From Nocardiopsis sp. NRRL B-16309 (GTDB taxonomy: Bacteria > Actinomycetota > Actinomycetes > Streptosporangiales > Streptosporangiaceae): a stretch of DNA of 25,671 nt. The position numbers were made by a program, and so were the translations under genes. Under the pieces are notes generated by a model. That model did no database searches. It was not told where the DNA came from and saw only the letters and a list, made by a program, of their open reading frames with translations. How positions within the stretch are numbered: the stretch's first letter is position 1; each line of letters starts with the position of its first letter. Where the stretch lies: contig NZ_LGEC01000088.1 of assembly GCF_001279585.1 (NCBI RefSeq), positions 1 through 25,671 of the forward strand. Direction: 5' to 3'. Of this stretch, positions 1 through 6,961 are shown one piece after another.

Positions 1-168
1 ATCGACATGACCAAGGCGCACGTGTGGGACTCCTCGGCCGTGGCCGCCCTGGACCAGGTCACCGAGCACTTCCGCAAGCACGGGGTGGAGGTCGAGATCA
101 TCGGCCTCAACGAGCCCAGTGCCGAGCTTCACAAGGAGTTGACGGGCACGCTGACCGGCGGTCATTGA
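1..168 (+). CDS. SulP-family anion transporter, C-terminal STAS domain (partial, 5' end outside window)
   Basis: Frame 1 is open from the first base to TGA at 166-168 and gives 55 residues. They contain VWDSSAVAALDQV, then HGVEVEIIGLNEPSAEL, which is the pattern of the last helix, strand and helix of the STAS domain that ends bacterial SulP-type sulfate/bicarbonate permeases. The conserved D-S-S turn of the domain is present. The membrane part of the transporter lies outside the window, so the substrate cannot be judged. A strong hairpin 25 bases downstream (193-230) probably ends the transcript. It could also be a stand-alone STAS protein, but the V-E-I-I-G-L-N-E sequence is much more typical of SulP tails. 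Confidence 0.75.
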   Translation: MDMTKAHVWDSSAVAALDQVTEHFRKHGVEVEIIGLNEPSAELHKELTGTLTGGH

Positions 169-192
169 GGCACAGGTCCGACGATGCAAGTG

Positions 193-230
193 CTGAGGCC
201 CGCTGGGAGATCACTCCCGGCGGGCCTCAG
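193..230 (+). terminator. Long hairpin after the SulP gene
   Basis: Arm 193-203 (CTGAGGCCCGC) pairs perfectly with 220-230. The stem continues inward through GGGAG (205-209) and CTCCC (214-218), leaving a four-base loop ATCA. A further 7-bp outer helix (178-184 with 233-239, CCGACGA/TCGTCGG) can form around it. There is no T tract, which is usual for terminator-like hairpins in high-GC actinomycetes. Confidence 0.7.
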
Positions 231-249
231 TGTCGTCGGTACGCCGCGC

Positions 250-393
250 TCAGGGGCCGTTGACCTCCTCCATCAGGTCCAGGTCCCGCAGCGTGTCCGA
301 CCAACGGCCGAGGTGGCGGGGGAGAGCGTCGTCCGTACCGTGGTGGTCGTTCACGCCCGTCCCGTCGCAGACTTCTGGCGAGAGCGGAACCAC
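250..393 (-). CDS. Possible 47-aa small protein or gene remnant
   Basis: This minus-strand reading frame starts at GTG (393) and stops at TGA (252-250). The tail reads LGRWSDTLRDLDLMEEVNGP, which looks like a natural amphipathic acidic helix, and roughly 85-90% of codons end in G or C. No ribosome binding site is visible upstream of the GTG, and an in-frame TAG lies further upstream, so it cannot extend far. I do not recognise the sequence. It may be a real small protein, the remnant of a larger gene, or chance. It is listed because nothing else explains the stretch 240-450. Confidence 0.25.
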   Translation of the reverse strand: MVPLSPEVCDGTGVNDHHGTDDALPRHLGRWSDTLRDLDLMEEVNGP

Positions 394-460
394 CGGCGGC
401 CGCGGAGCCGGGGCAGGGAGAGGCGGCAGGGGAGAGCCGATGGGCCGGTCCGTCCACTAT

Positions 461-482
461 TCTACTCTTACGTAAGAGTAGA
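461..482. promoter_or_regulatory. Perfect 22-bp palindromic operator (copy 1)
   Basis: The half-site TCTACTCTTAC (461-471) is followed immediately by its exact reverse complement (472-482). It is AT-richer than its surroundings and lies 39 bases before the ATG of the downstream gene, in the position of a promoter or operator. An imperfect copy lies at 1482-1504 in front of the next gene: over 23 aligned bases, 19 match. Such even palindromes suit a dimeric repressor of TetR type, but the cognate regulator is not evident. Confidence 0.7.
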
Positions 483-521
483 GTCAGGCTGGACCCACCC
501 GCCTCGGACGGAGACGACCCG

Positions 522-1451
522 ATGATCTCCTCACCCGGCACACCCCGGCCCGCCGTTCCGGGAACCACGGCCGACCTGACCTCCGGGCGGGACGCCGGCT
601 GTCTCGCGGCCGCACACTGTGCCAACGGACTGGCCCTCACGCCGGTTCCCGACCCCAACGCCTCCGCCCGCCTGAGGCCGTCCGGCAGCATGGCCCTGAT
701 GACCGCGCTGACCGAACACCTGCGGTCGCGGACACGCGATGAGGACTGCGACCTCAGCCAGACCGATCTCGCCCAGGAGTTCACCGACACGTGGCAGCAC
801 GACCCCGACCGGGGATTCGGCGACGGCGAGGTCCGGATCTTCCTCGCCATCGTCAACGGCGTCTCCTGGCGGAACGCCTCCACGTCGGCCTTCGGCGGAA
901 CGGGCTCGTTCGGAGCGGCCGCGGCGGCCCGCGTGGCTCCCATCGGTCTCCTGCCCGCCCCACTGAACCGGCTGGACCAGCTCGCCCGGGACAGCGCCTA
1001 CGTCACGCACGCCCACCCACTCGCGCTGGACGGTGCGGCGATCCAGGCGTGCGCGGTGGCCTATGCCCGCCGGGCGAGCCCGGACCAGCCGCTGGACACC
1101 TTCCATCTGGTGTCCACGGTGGCCCGATACGCCACGACGCCGGACTTTCGTACCCGACTGCTCCGGTTGGCCGCCCTGGCACGGGGCCGGTTCGGCCACC
1201 AGGACGCGCTACGCGCGCTCGGCGGGGGCAGCGGCGCCGTCACAGCCGTTCCGCTCGCACTGGCCGCCTTCCTGCGCTCCCCGGACGACCTGCCGGAGAT
1301 CGTGCGCTTCGCCCTGCCGCTCGACCACGGCACGGGCCACGTCGCGGCCATGGCCGGAGCTCTCGCCGGTGCCCGCCATGGCGCGGAGGCGATTCCGGGG
1401 TCCTGGTCGCGGCGTCTCGCGAACACGGCGGAGAGCCGGGACCGAGCCTGA
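522..1451 (+). CDS. ADP-ribosylglycohydrolase-fold protein lacking metal-binding residues (probable pseudoenzyme)
   Basis: The 309-aa product shows the all-helical ADP-ribosylglycohydrolase (DraG) pattern: CLAAAHCANGLAL near residue 27, GSFGAAAAARVAPIGLL (128-144), a TH-HP motif (162-166) and MAGALAGARHGAEAIP (277-292). In active family members a DDT motif near the N terminus and a GGDTDT motif before the last MAGALAGA helix bind two Mg ions. Here the equivalent positions read SGS (54-56) and DHGTGH (268-273), so all the usual Asp ligands are missing, and the usual Asn of GNGAAMR is Ala. I infer a catalytically dead scaffold or ADP-ribose-binding protein. The ATG has GGAG nine bases upstream. 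The gene sits between two copies of one operator, with the helR-type gene following. Confidence 0.75.
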   Translation: MISSPGTPRPAVPGTTADLTSGRDAGCLAAAHCANGLALTPVPDPNASARLRPSGSMALMTALTEHLRSRTRDEDCDLSQTDLAQEFTDTWQHDPDRGFGDGEVRIFLAIVNGVSWRNASTSAFGGTGSFGAAAAARVAPIGLLPAPLNRLDQLARDSAYVTHAHPLALDGAAIQACAVAYARRASPDQPLDTFHLVSTVARYATTPDFRTRLLRLAALARGRFGHQDALRALGGGSGAVTAVPLALAAFLRSPDDLPEIVRFALPLDHGTGHVAAMAGALAGARHGAEAIPGSWSRRLANTAESRDRA

Positions 1452-1481
1452 AAGCCGGATCCCGTCCAGCGGGGCCCGAAA

Positions 1482-1504
1482 CTACCCTCACGAGAGAGTA
1501 GAGT
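1482..1504. promoter_or_regulatory. Imperfect palindromic operator (copy 2)
   Basis: This site reads CTACCCTCACG followed by AGAGAGTAGAGT. It matches 19 of 23 positions of the palindrome at 462-484, with the right half (AGAGTAGAGT) fully conserved. It lies between the stop of the ADP-ribosylglycohydrolase-like gene (1451) and the helR-type start (1573). The second gene therefore probably has its own promoter under the same regulator, rather than depending only on read-through. Confidence 0.6.
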
Positions 1505-1572
1505 TGGAGGTCGCCTCCGAGCAGCAGCAGTCCGCCGGTCCGCCCCGTTCTCGCCCCGAGGATGCCCACACC

Positions 1573-3726
1573 ATGGCCGAACCCGTGCCCGCACCCGACC
1601 CCCTCCACGACGAACGCGCCTACCTGGCCAGAGCCCGCGCCGCCCTCGGGCGCATGTACGAGGACGTCGTCAACACCCCGACCGTGCAGGACAGCTCCGA
1701 GGACGCCGACTACACCTTCACCAACCGCCAGCTCGTCCGCTACCGCGAACGGCGCGCGGAAGCCCTCGTCGACTTCCCCGACGTGCCCCTGTTCTTCGGA
1801 CGGCTCGACTATCCGCCGGGTACCGTCTTCGAGGCCGATCCCACCGACCCCACCGACCCCACCGACCCTTCCGGCTCCGACCGCGACACCCGCCCCGGCG
1901 CCGACCGGGTCTACATCGGGCGGCGCCACGTGCACGACGCCGACGGCACTCCGCTGGTCCTGGACTGGCGGGCACGGATCTCGGCGGCGTTCTACCGCGC
2001 GACCCGGCAGGATCCCCGGGGCGTGCTGCTGCGCCGCCGCTACGGCTTCTCCGAGGACGCCGAGCTCACCGCCTACGAGGACGAAACCCTCACGGCCGCC
2101 GGTACGACGGACGGATCGCAGGGGTCCGGTGCCGCCGACAGGCTGCTGGCCGCCGAGATCGAGCGCCCCCGGACCGGGCCGATGCGCGACATCGTCGCCA
2201 CCATCCAACCCGAGCAGGACGAACTGGTCCGGGCGCCGCTGCGCCCCGCCGTCTGCGTCCAGGGCGCACCCGGCACCGGCAAGACCGCTGTGGGTCTGCA
2301 CCGCATCGCCTACCTGCTCTTCACCGAGCGCGACCGGCTGCGCCAGGACGGCGGCGTGGTCATCGTCGGACCCAACCGGTCCTTCCTGTCCTACATCCGC
2401 AACGTGCTGCCCGCACTCGGCGAGGTCGGCGTGCGCCAGAGCACCATCGAGGACCTGATCGGCGCAGTGTCCGTCCGCCGTACCGAGGAGGCCGAGGCGG
2501 AACGGATCAAGGGCGGGGCCCGCATGGCCCAGGTCATCGAACGCGCCCTGTGGGACCAGGTACGCCCGCTGGAGGAGACCCTGGTCGTCGAACGCGGGTC
2601 GCGCAAGTGGCGCCTGGGCCCCGAGGAGGTGTCCGAGGCCCTGGCGGAGCTGCGCGGCCGGGGCATCGCCTACGGCGCCGGCCCGAGCCTGCTGTCCCAA
2701 CGGCTGGCGCACCTGGTCATGCGCCGGATCGAGAGCGCCGGCGACGCCGGTGACACGGGAACCATCGGACACCTGCGACGCAACAAGGCGCTGACCGCCG
2801 CGGTGCGGCACATGTGGCCCAAGACCGACCCCGCGCGCCTGGTGCTGGGACTGCTCACCGACCCCGACCGACTGGCCCGGGCCGCCGAAGGGATCCTCAC
2901 CCCTGGCGAACAGGACGCGATACGCCTGCCCGGCCGTCCGCGCACACCCAAGTCCGCCCGGTGGTCGGCCACCGACCTGGCCCTGATCGACGAGGCCGCC
3001 GCCCTGATCGAGCGGCCCGGCAGCCTGGGCCACATCGTCGTCGACGAGGCCCAGGACCTCAGCCCGATGCAGGCCCGCGCGATCGCCCGGCGCTGCACCC
3101 GGGGCTCCCTGACCGTGCTCGGCGACATGGCCCAGGGCACCAGCCCGGCAGCGGTGGGCGACTGGACCGAACTCCTGGAGCACCTGGGTGAACCGGACGC
3201 CCGCCTGGCCGTGCTCGACCGCGGGTTCCGCACCCCGGCACAGATCATCGACTACGCCGCCCGACTGCTCCCGGAGATCGCTCCCGGCCTGGGCACGCCC
3301 ACCGGGGTGCGCGACGTCCCCGGTGCCCTGCGCGTCACCGCCGCGCACGAGGCCGACCTGCCGTCCGTCCTCGCCCTGGCCTGCCGCGAAGCACTCAAGG
3401 GCGAAGGCTCCATCGGCCTGGTGGCCGCCGACGCAGACCTGCCCGGCCTGAGGGAACACCTGTCGGCCGAAGGGCTGCGAACCGCGCTCATCGGGGAGAC
3501 CGAGGACGCGATGGAGACCGACCGGCTGGTGTGCGTACCGGCGACCCTGGCCAAGGGGCTGGAGTTCGACATCGTCGTGGTCGCGGAACCCGCCCGCATC
3601 GTCGCAGCGGAGCCCCGTGGACTCCACCGCCTCTACGTGGCCCTCACCCGCGCGGTGAGCCATCTGCACATCGTCCACACCGGCCCCCTGCCGGAGGCCC
3701 TGGAAGCCGCTCCGGTGGTGGTGTAG
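1573..3726 (+). CDS. helR: HelR/HelD-type RNA polymerase-recycling ATPase (UvrD-like superfamily 1)
   Basis: The product has 717 residues. Walker A is GAPGTGKT (231-238), the Walker B box is DEAQD (491-495), and late SF1 motifs are seen in VPATLAKGLEFDIVVV and LYVALTRAVSHLHIVH near the C terminus. The N-terminal region (MAEPVPAPDPLHDERAYLAR onward) with F-F-G-R-L is typical of actinobacterial HelD-like proteins, which free stalled RNA polymerase and, as HelR, can displace rifamycins. The frame stays open upstream to 1033, but ATG 1573 is chosen because GAGGA lies ten bases before it and the family N terminus begins there. A 9-bp tandem repeat encodes PTDPTDPTDP around residue 90. A conserved-looking operator lies about 70 bases upstream. 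HelR versus general HelD function is inferred from family resemblance. Confidence 0.85.
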   Translation: MAEPVPAPDPLHDERAYLARARAALGRMYEDVVNTPTVQDSSEDADYTFTNRQLVRYRERRAEALVDFPDVPLFFGRLDYPPGTVFEADPTDPTDPTDPSGSDRDTRPGADRVYIGRRHVHDADGTPLVLDWRARISAAFYRATRQDPRGVLLRRRYGFSEDAELTAYEDETLTAAGTTDGSQGSGAADRLLAAEIERPRTGPMRDIVATIQPEQDELVRAPLRPAVCVQGAPGTGKTAVGLHRIAYLLFTERDRLRQDGGVVIVGPNRSFLSYIRNVLPALGEVGVRQSTIEDLIGAVSVRRTEEAEAERIKGGARMAQVIERALWDQVRPLEETLVVERGSRKWRLGPEEVSEALAELRGRGIAYGAGPSLLSQRLAHLVMRRIESAGDAGDTGTIGHLRRNKALTAAVRHMWPKTDPARLVLGLLTDPDRLARAAEGILTPGEQDAIRLPGRPRTPKSARWSATDLALIDEAAALIERPGSLGHIVVDEAQDLSPMQARAIARRCTRGSLTVLGDMAQGTSPAAVGDWTELLEHLGEPDARLAVLDRGFRTPAQIIDYAARLLPEIAPGLGTPTGVRDVPGALRVTAAHEADLPSVLALACREALKGEGSIGLVAADADLPGLREHLSAEGLRTALIGETEDAMETDRLVCVPATLAKGLEFDIVVVAEPARIVAAEPRGLHRLYVALTRAVSHLHIVHTGPLPEALEAAPVVV
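1843..1869 (+). repeat. Three tandem 9-bp units inside helR
   Basis: The unit ACCGACCCC occurs at 1843-1851 and 1852-1860, with a one-base variant at 1861-1869. It encodes a short T-D-P repeat in what is probably a surface loop. The unit is a multiple of three, so changes in copy number would keep the frame. Confidence 0.8.
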
Positions 3727-3795
3727 ACCCGCCGGTCGCTCGTATCGGAGCCGGACCTTGTTGGCACGGGTGCCCGCGACGATGTGTTCCGCGGG

Positions 3796-4269
3796 TCATA
3801 CCTGCACGGGGCCGTAGGAGTTGAGCGCTTCCACCAGCTGGGCCTCCTCATAGTCCAGGTGGGCCTCGACCTCGGCGGCCAGGCGCTCGACGTCCTCGCG
3901 CACCGTGGCCGGATCACCGCTCGTCACCAGTTCCTGGATGCGGTCGAGGCTGCGGCTGATGACCGAGTGCTCCCTGGACAGGCGTTCCAGCACGGGCGCC
4001 AGGTGGGGGTGGGACTCGGCCAGCCCGGGGAACATGTGCTCGTCCTCGGCGGTGTGGTGGCCGTGCAGGAACTCGCAGAAGGACAGGCACTTCTTGCGGA
4101 GCTGCTCCTCCAGTGGCCGCGGATCGCCGGGGCCGCCCGCGGAGTCCAGGCCCTCGCGTACGGAAGCCAGCTCGCCGCGCAACATGTCGTGGATCTTGAC
4201 GAGCTGCTCGCCCAGGACCACGGTGCGGTCGTCGTCGGAACGGGGGTCGGTGCCGGTCGAGTCGGTCAT
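3796..4269 (-). CDS. Hemerythrin HHE-domain protein
   Basis: The 157-aa soluble protein carries the HHE four-helix pattern: H27 in KIHDML, H71-H72 with E75 in HHTAEDEH, H101 in SREHSVI and H137 with E141 in HLDYEEAQL. These would bind a di-iron centre that senses or carries O2 or NO-type ligands. The frame extends 29 codons upstream, but those residues do not fit the family, and GAGAGTGAG sits just before ATG 4269, so I start there. It is divergent from a TetR gene, and the putative promoter overlaps inverted repeats (4314-4355), which suggests repression by that TetR. A small CCCGCG hairpin (3773-3795) follows the stop. The physiological role (oxidative or nitrosative stress, iron handling) is not shown by the sequence. 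Confidence 0.85.
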   Translation of the reverse strand: MTDSTGTDPRSDDDRTVVLGEQLVKIHDMLRGELASVREGLDSAGGPGDPRPLEEQLRKKCLSFCEFLHGHHTAEDEHMFPGLAESHPHLAPVLERLSREHSVISRSLDRIQELVTSGDPATVREDVERLAAEVEAHLDYEEAQLVEALNSYGPVQV

Positions 4270-4313
4270 GTGCTCACTCTCGTGGAAGGCGGGGAACCGA
4301 GACGGGCAAAATA

Positions 4314-4371
4314 TGCCAGTCACTGGCACTATGCCATCGCAGGCATAAAGTGGCAACGGCTTTCCCTGGCA
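4314..4371. promoter_or_regulatory. TetR-type operator cluster between hemerythrin and TetR genes
   Basis: TGCCAGT-C-ACTGGCA at 4314-4328 is a perfect 15-bp palindrome. TATGCC (4330-4335) and GGCATA (4342-4347) form a second inverted repeat. In total, five TGCCA/TGGCA pentamers occur in 58 bases. On the minus strand, TGGCAT, 17 bases, then TATTTT overlaps this region and could be the hemerythrin promoter. On the plus strand, TACGCT (4388-4393) ends six bases before the TetR ATG, suggesting a leaderless TetR transcript. Confidence 0.6.
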
Positions 4372-4399
4372 CCCCCGCCATCGCGGGTACGCTGGCCCG

Positions 4400-5071
4400 A
4401 TGACCGGTCACCCCAACGAGAGCGAGGGTTCCCCGCTCCCCCTCCGGGAGCGCAAGAAGCTGCGCACCCGCCGCTCCCTCGCCGACACGGCGCTGCGCAT
4501 GTTCCTCGAACGCGGCTACCACGAGGTCACCCTGGAAGAGCTGGTGAGCACGGTCGAGGTCTCCATGCGGACCTTCTTCCGCTACTACTCCTCCAAGGAA
4601 GAGGTCGCGATGGCGGCCGAGAACGAACTATGGGACGGCTACGCCGACGAGGTGGCCCGCCGACAGATCACCGGTCCGGTCCTGGCCCACCTGCGCGAGT
4701 GCTACGCGTCCGCGGTCCGCGGCCTCCCCACGGACTGGACTCAGCGCTACCTGGCCTGCCGGGGCCTCGCCGCCCGCACACCCGCGCTGCGCGTGTACCA
4801 CGCGGGAACCACCCAGGACCTCCAGCTGAGGATCGTCGAAGCCCTGGAGAAGGAGTTCGACACCGACAGCCGGGAGGACGTCCGGCTACGGTTGGCCGCT
4901 GACATGGCCCTGGCGGCGGTGCGGTACGGCACCAAGAACTGGATGCGCGCCAACCGGCACCGGAGCCGCCCCGGTAACGCGGAGACCCTGATCGCCGAGG
5001 TCGCACAGGCCTTCGACGCCCTCCCCGGCGCACTCACCCTGACCGCCGACACACCGCCGGACACGGCCTGA
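4400..5071 (+). CDS. TetR/AcrR-family transcriptional regulator
   Basis: The 223-aa protein has a clear N-terminal TetR helix-turn-helix. RERKKLRTRRSLADTALRMF (residues 17-36) is the first helix, ERGYHEVTLEELVSTVEVSM the scaffold and first HTH helix, and RTFFRYYSSKEEVAM the recognition helix. The remaining 150 residues form the variable ligand-binding and dimerisation domain, which gives no clue to the inducer. There is no good ribosome binding site before ATG 4400. A -10-like TACGCT close to the ATG suggests leaderless translation. It is divergent from the hemerythrin gene and probably binds the inverted repeats between them, controlling both. A GAGCTG/CAGCTC hairpin lies after the stop (5098-5113). 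Confidence 0.9.
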   Translation: MTGHPNESEGSPLPLRERKKLRTRRSLADTALRMFLERGYHEVTLEELVSTVEVSMRTFFRYYSSKEEVAMAAENELWDGYADEVARRQITGPVLAHLRECYASAVRGLPTDWTQRYLACRGLAARTPALRVYHAGTTQDLQLRIVEALEKEFDTDSREDVRLRLAADMALAAVRYGTKNWMRANRHRSRPGNAETLIAEVAQAFDALPGALTLTADTPPDTA

Positions 5072-5347
5072 GCTCCAACCGGTCAGCGCACCGTTGAGAG
5101 CTGGCGGCAGCTCGTGGCCTCTTCGCCGCCGGCGCGCCCACGGGCGCGTGTGGTCCGAGTCTGTGCTTTTCGCGGGGTTGGCGCCGCGATATGTCAGCGG
5201 GCGGACACTCTCACCCGGCCACGGGCCCGAACGGGGTGCACTACGGAGCGATACGGGCATGGAACACACGGGGACGAGGGCGCCCGCCGTGCGTCCCACC
5301 GGTGCGTCGATGGCCGGACAGCCCACCCAGAGGAGAGGAACGACCAC

Positions 5348-6961
5348 GTGACCCAGGGTTCCCGGGACCGTGACGAGATCTTCGTCGAGTTCACCAAGAG
5401 CATCTGCCCGGTGTGCAAGGTGGTGGTCGACGCTCAGGTCAACATCCGCGACAACAAGGTCTACCTGCGCAAACGCTGCAAGGAGCACGGATGGTTCGAG
5501 GCCCTGGTCTACGGTGACGCGCAGCTCTACACGGACTCCACCCGGTTCAACAAGCCGGGCACCCTGCCTCTGACCTTCCAGACCGAGGTCAAGGACGGCT
5601 GCCCCTCCGACTGCGGCCTGTGTCCCGAGCACAAGCAGCACGCCTGCCTGGGCATCATCGAGGTCAACACCGGCTGCAACCTGGACTGCCCCATCTGCTT
5701 CGCCGACTCCGGGCACCAGCCCGACGGGTACTCCATCACCCGGGAGCAGTGCGCGCTGATGCTCGACACCTTCGTCGAAGCCGAGGGCGAACCCGGGGTG
5801 GTGATGTTCTCCGGCGGGGAACCCACCATCCACAAGGACATCCTCACCTTCGTGGAGATGGCCACCGACCGCCCGATCAAGGTCGTCAACCTCAACACCA
5901 ACGGCATCCGGCTGGCCACCGACCGGCGCTTCGTCACGGCCCTGGCCGACCTCGACGGCCGAAACGGCACCGCGGTCAACGTCTACCTCCAGTTCGACGG
6001 GTTCGACGAGCGCACCCACCGCGAGATCCGGGGCAGGGATCTGCGCGAACGCAAGAGGCGGGCACTCGACCACTGCGCCGAGGCCGGACTGACGGTCACC
6101 CTGGTCGCCGCGATCGAACGCGGCCTCAACGACCACGAGCTGGGCGACATCATCGAGTTCGGCATCGACCACCCGGCCGTGGGCGCGGTGTCCTTCCAAC
6201 CGGTCACGCACTCGGGGCGGCACGTGGAGTTCGACCCGCTCACCCGGCTGACCAACTCCGACGTGATGGAGATGATCAACGCCCAGCGGCCCGACTGGTT
6301 CCGGCCCGGCGACTTCGTGCCCGTCCCCTGCTGCTTCCCCACCTGCCGCTCCATCACCTACCTGCTCGTGGACCGCAAGGAGGACCGCACCGACGTGGTG
6401 CCGCTGCCGCGCCTGGTCGACGTGGACGACTACCTCGACTACGTCAGCAACCGGGTCCTGCCCGATCCGGCGCTGCGGGAGTCGCTGGAGAAGCTGTGGA
6501 GCGCCTCGGCGTTCATGGGCGCCCCTTCGACCATGGACAGTCTGGCGGCGGCCACCGCCACCGCGGAGTGCGCCTCCTGCGGCATCGACCTCCCCCAGGC
6601 GGCCAGGGACCTGGGCGACAAGGTGTTCATGATCGTCGTCCAGGACTTCCTGGACCCCTACACGCTCAACGTCAAGCAGCTGATGAAGTGCTGCGTGGAG
6701 GAGATCACCCCCGACGGACGCATCATCCCCTTCTGCGCCTACAACTCCGTCGGCTACCGCGAACAGGTGCGCGCCCAGATGTCGGGGGTGCCCGTCGCCG
6801 ACGTCGTGCCCAACGCCCGCCAGCTCACCGACGTCACCGTCGAGTCCCCCTACGGCTCCCGGATCGCGCGCACCGAGAGTCCGGACGGCGACGCGACCAC
6901 CGGCCCGGCCGGACCGGTCGTCACCGATTCCACCAACACCGGCCGACGGGCGGTGGACTGA
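5348..6961 (+). CDS. Radical-SAM enzyme of the tetraether-lipid-synthase-like (Tes/MJ0619, COG1964-type) family
   Basis: The 537-aa protein starts at GTG with AGGAGAGGAA eight bases upstream. Cysteine sites in order are: a rubredoxin-like knuckle C20-P-V-C23 with C44-K-E-H-G; GCPSDCGLCPEH (C85, C89, C92); the radical-SAM motif CX3CX2C (C110, C114, C117); GGEPT (156-160); NTNGIRLA (183-190); then CC and C in VPCCFPTC, CASC, and a C-terminal MKCCVEEITPDGRIIPFCAYN block. This layout (metal knuckle, SAM cluster, auxiliary Fe-S sites) is that of archaeal Tes and bacterial relatives, enzymes that act on unactivated carbon. The substrate here is unknown. The stop TGA touches the GTG of the next gene, so the two are translationally coupled. 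It may instead belong with the related enzymes of anaerobes whose function is undetermined. Confidence 0.8.
   Translation: MTQGSRDRDEIFVEFTKSICPVCKVVVDAQVNIRDNKVYLRKRCKEHGWFEALVYGDAQLYTDSTRFNKPGTLPLTFQTEVKDGCPSDCGLCPEHKQHACLGIIEVNTGCNLDCPICFADSGHQPDGYSITREQCALMLDTFVEAEGEPGVVMFSGGEPTIHKDILTFVEMATDRPIKVVNLNTNGIRLATDRRFVTALADLDGRNGTAVNVYLQFDGFDERTHREIRGRDLRERKRRALDHCAEAGLTVTLVAAIERGLNDHELGDIIEFGIDHPAVGAVSFQPVTHSGRHVEFDPLTRLTNSDVMEMINAQRPDWFRPGDFVPVPCCFPTCRSITYLLVDRKEDRTDVVPLPRLVDVDDYLDYVSNRVLPDPALRESLEKLWSASAFMGAPSTMDSLAAATATAECASCGIDLPQAARDLGDKVFMIVVQDFLDPYTLNVKQLMKCCVEEITPDGRIIPFCAYNSVGYREQVRAQMSGVPVADVVPNARQLTDVTVESPYGSRIARTESPDGDATTGPAGPVVTDSTNTGRRAVD

Noticed and set aside
461..1504. Naming the operator as an NrtR or rifamycin-associated-element site
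   Set aside because: The palindrome does not match the motifs I remember for either, and no regulator gene is adjacent.
1240..3678. 812-codon minus-strand open frame opposite helR
   Set aside because: Antisense shadow of a well-supported SF1 ATPase gene; no recognisable domain or ribosome binding site.
5072..5347. Small open frame (85 codons) upstream of the radical-SAM gene
   Set aside because: Arg/Gly/Pro-rich composition, no family similarity, and it runs into the strong ribosome binding site of the radical-SAM gene.
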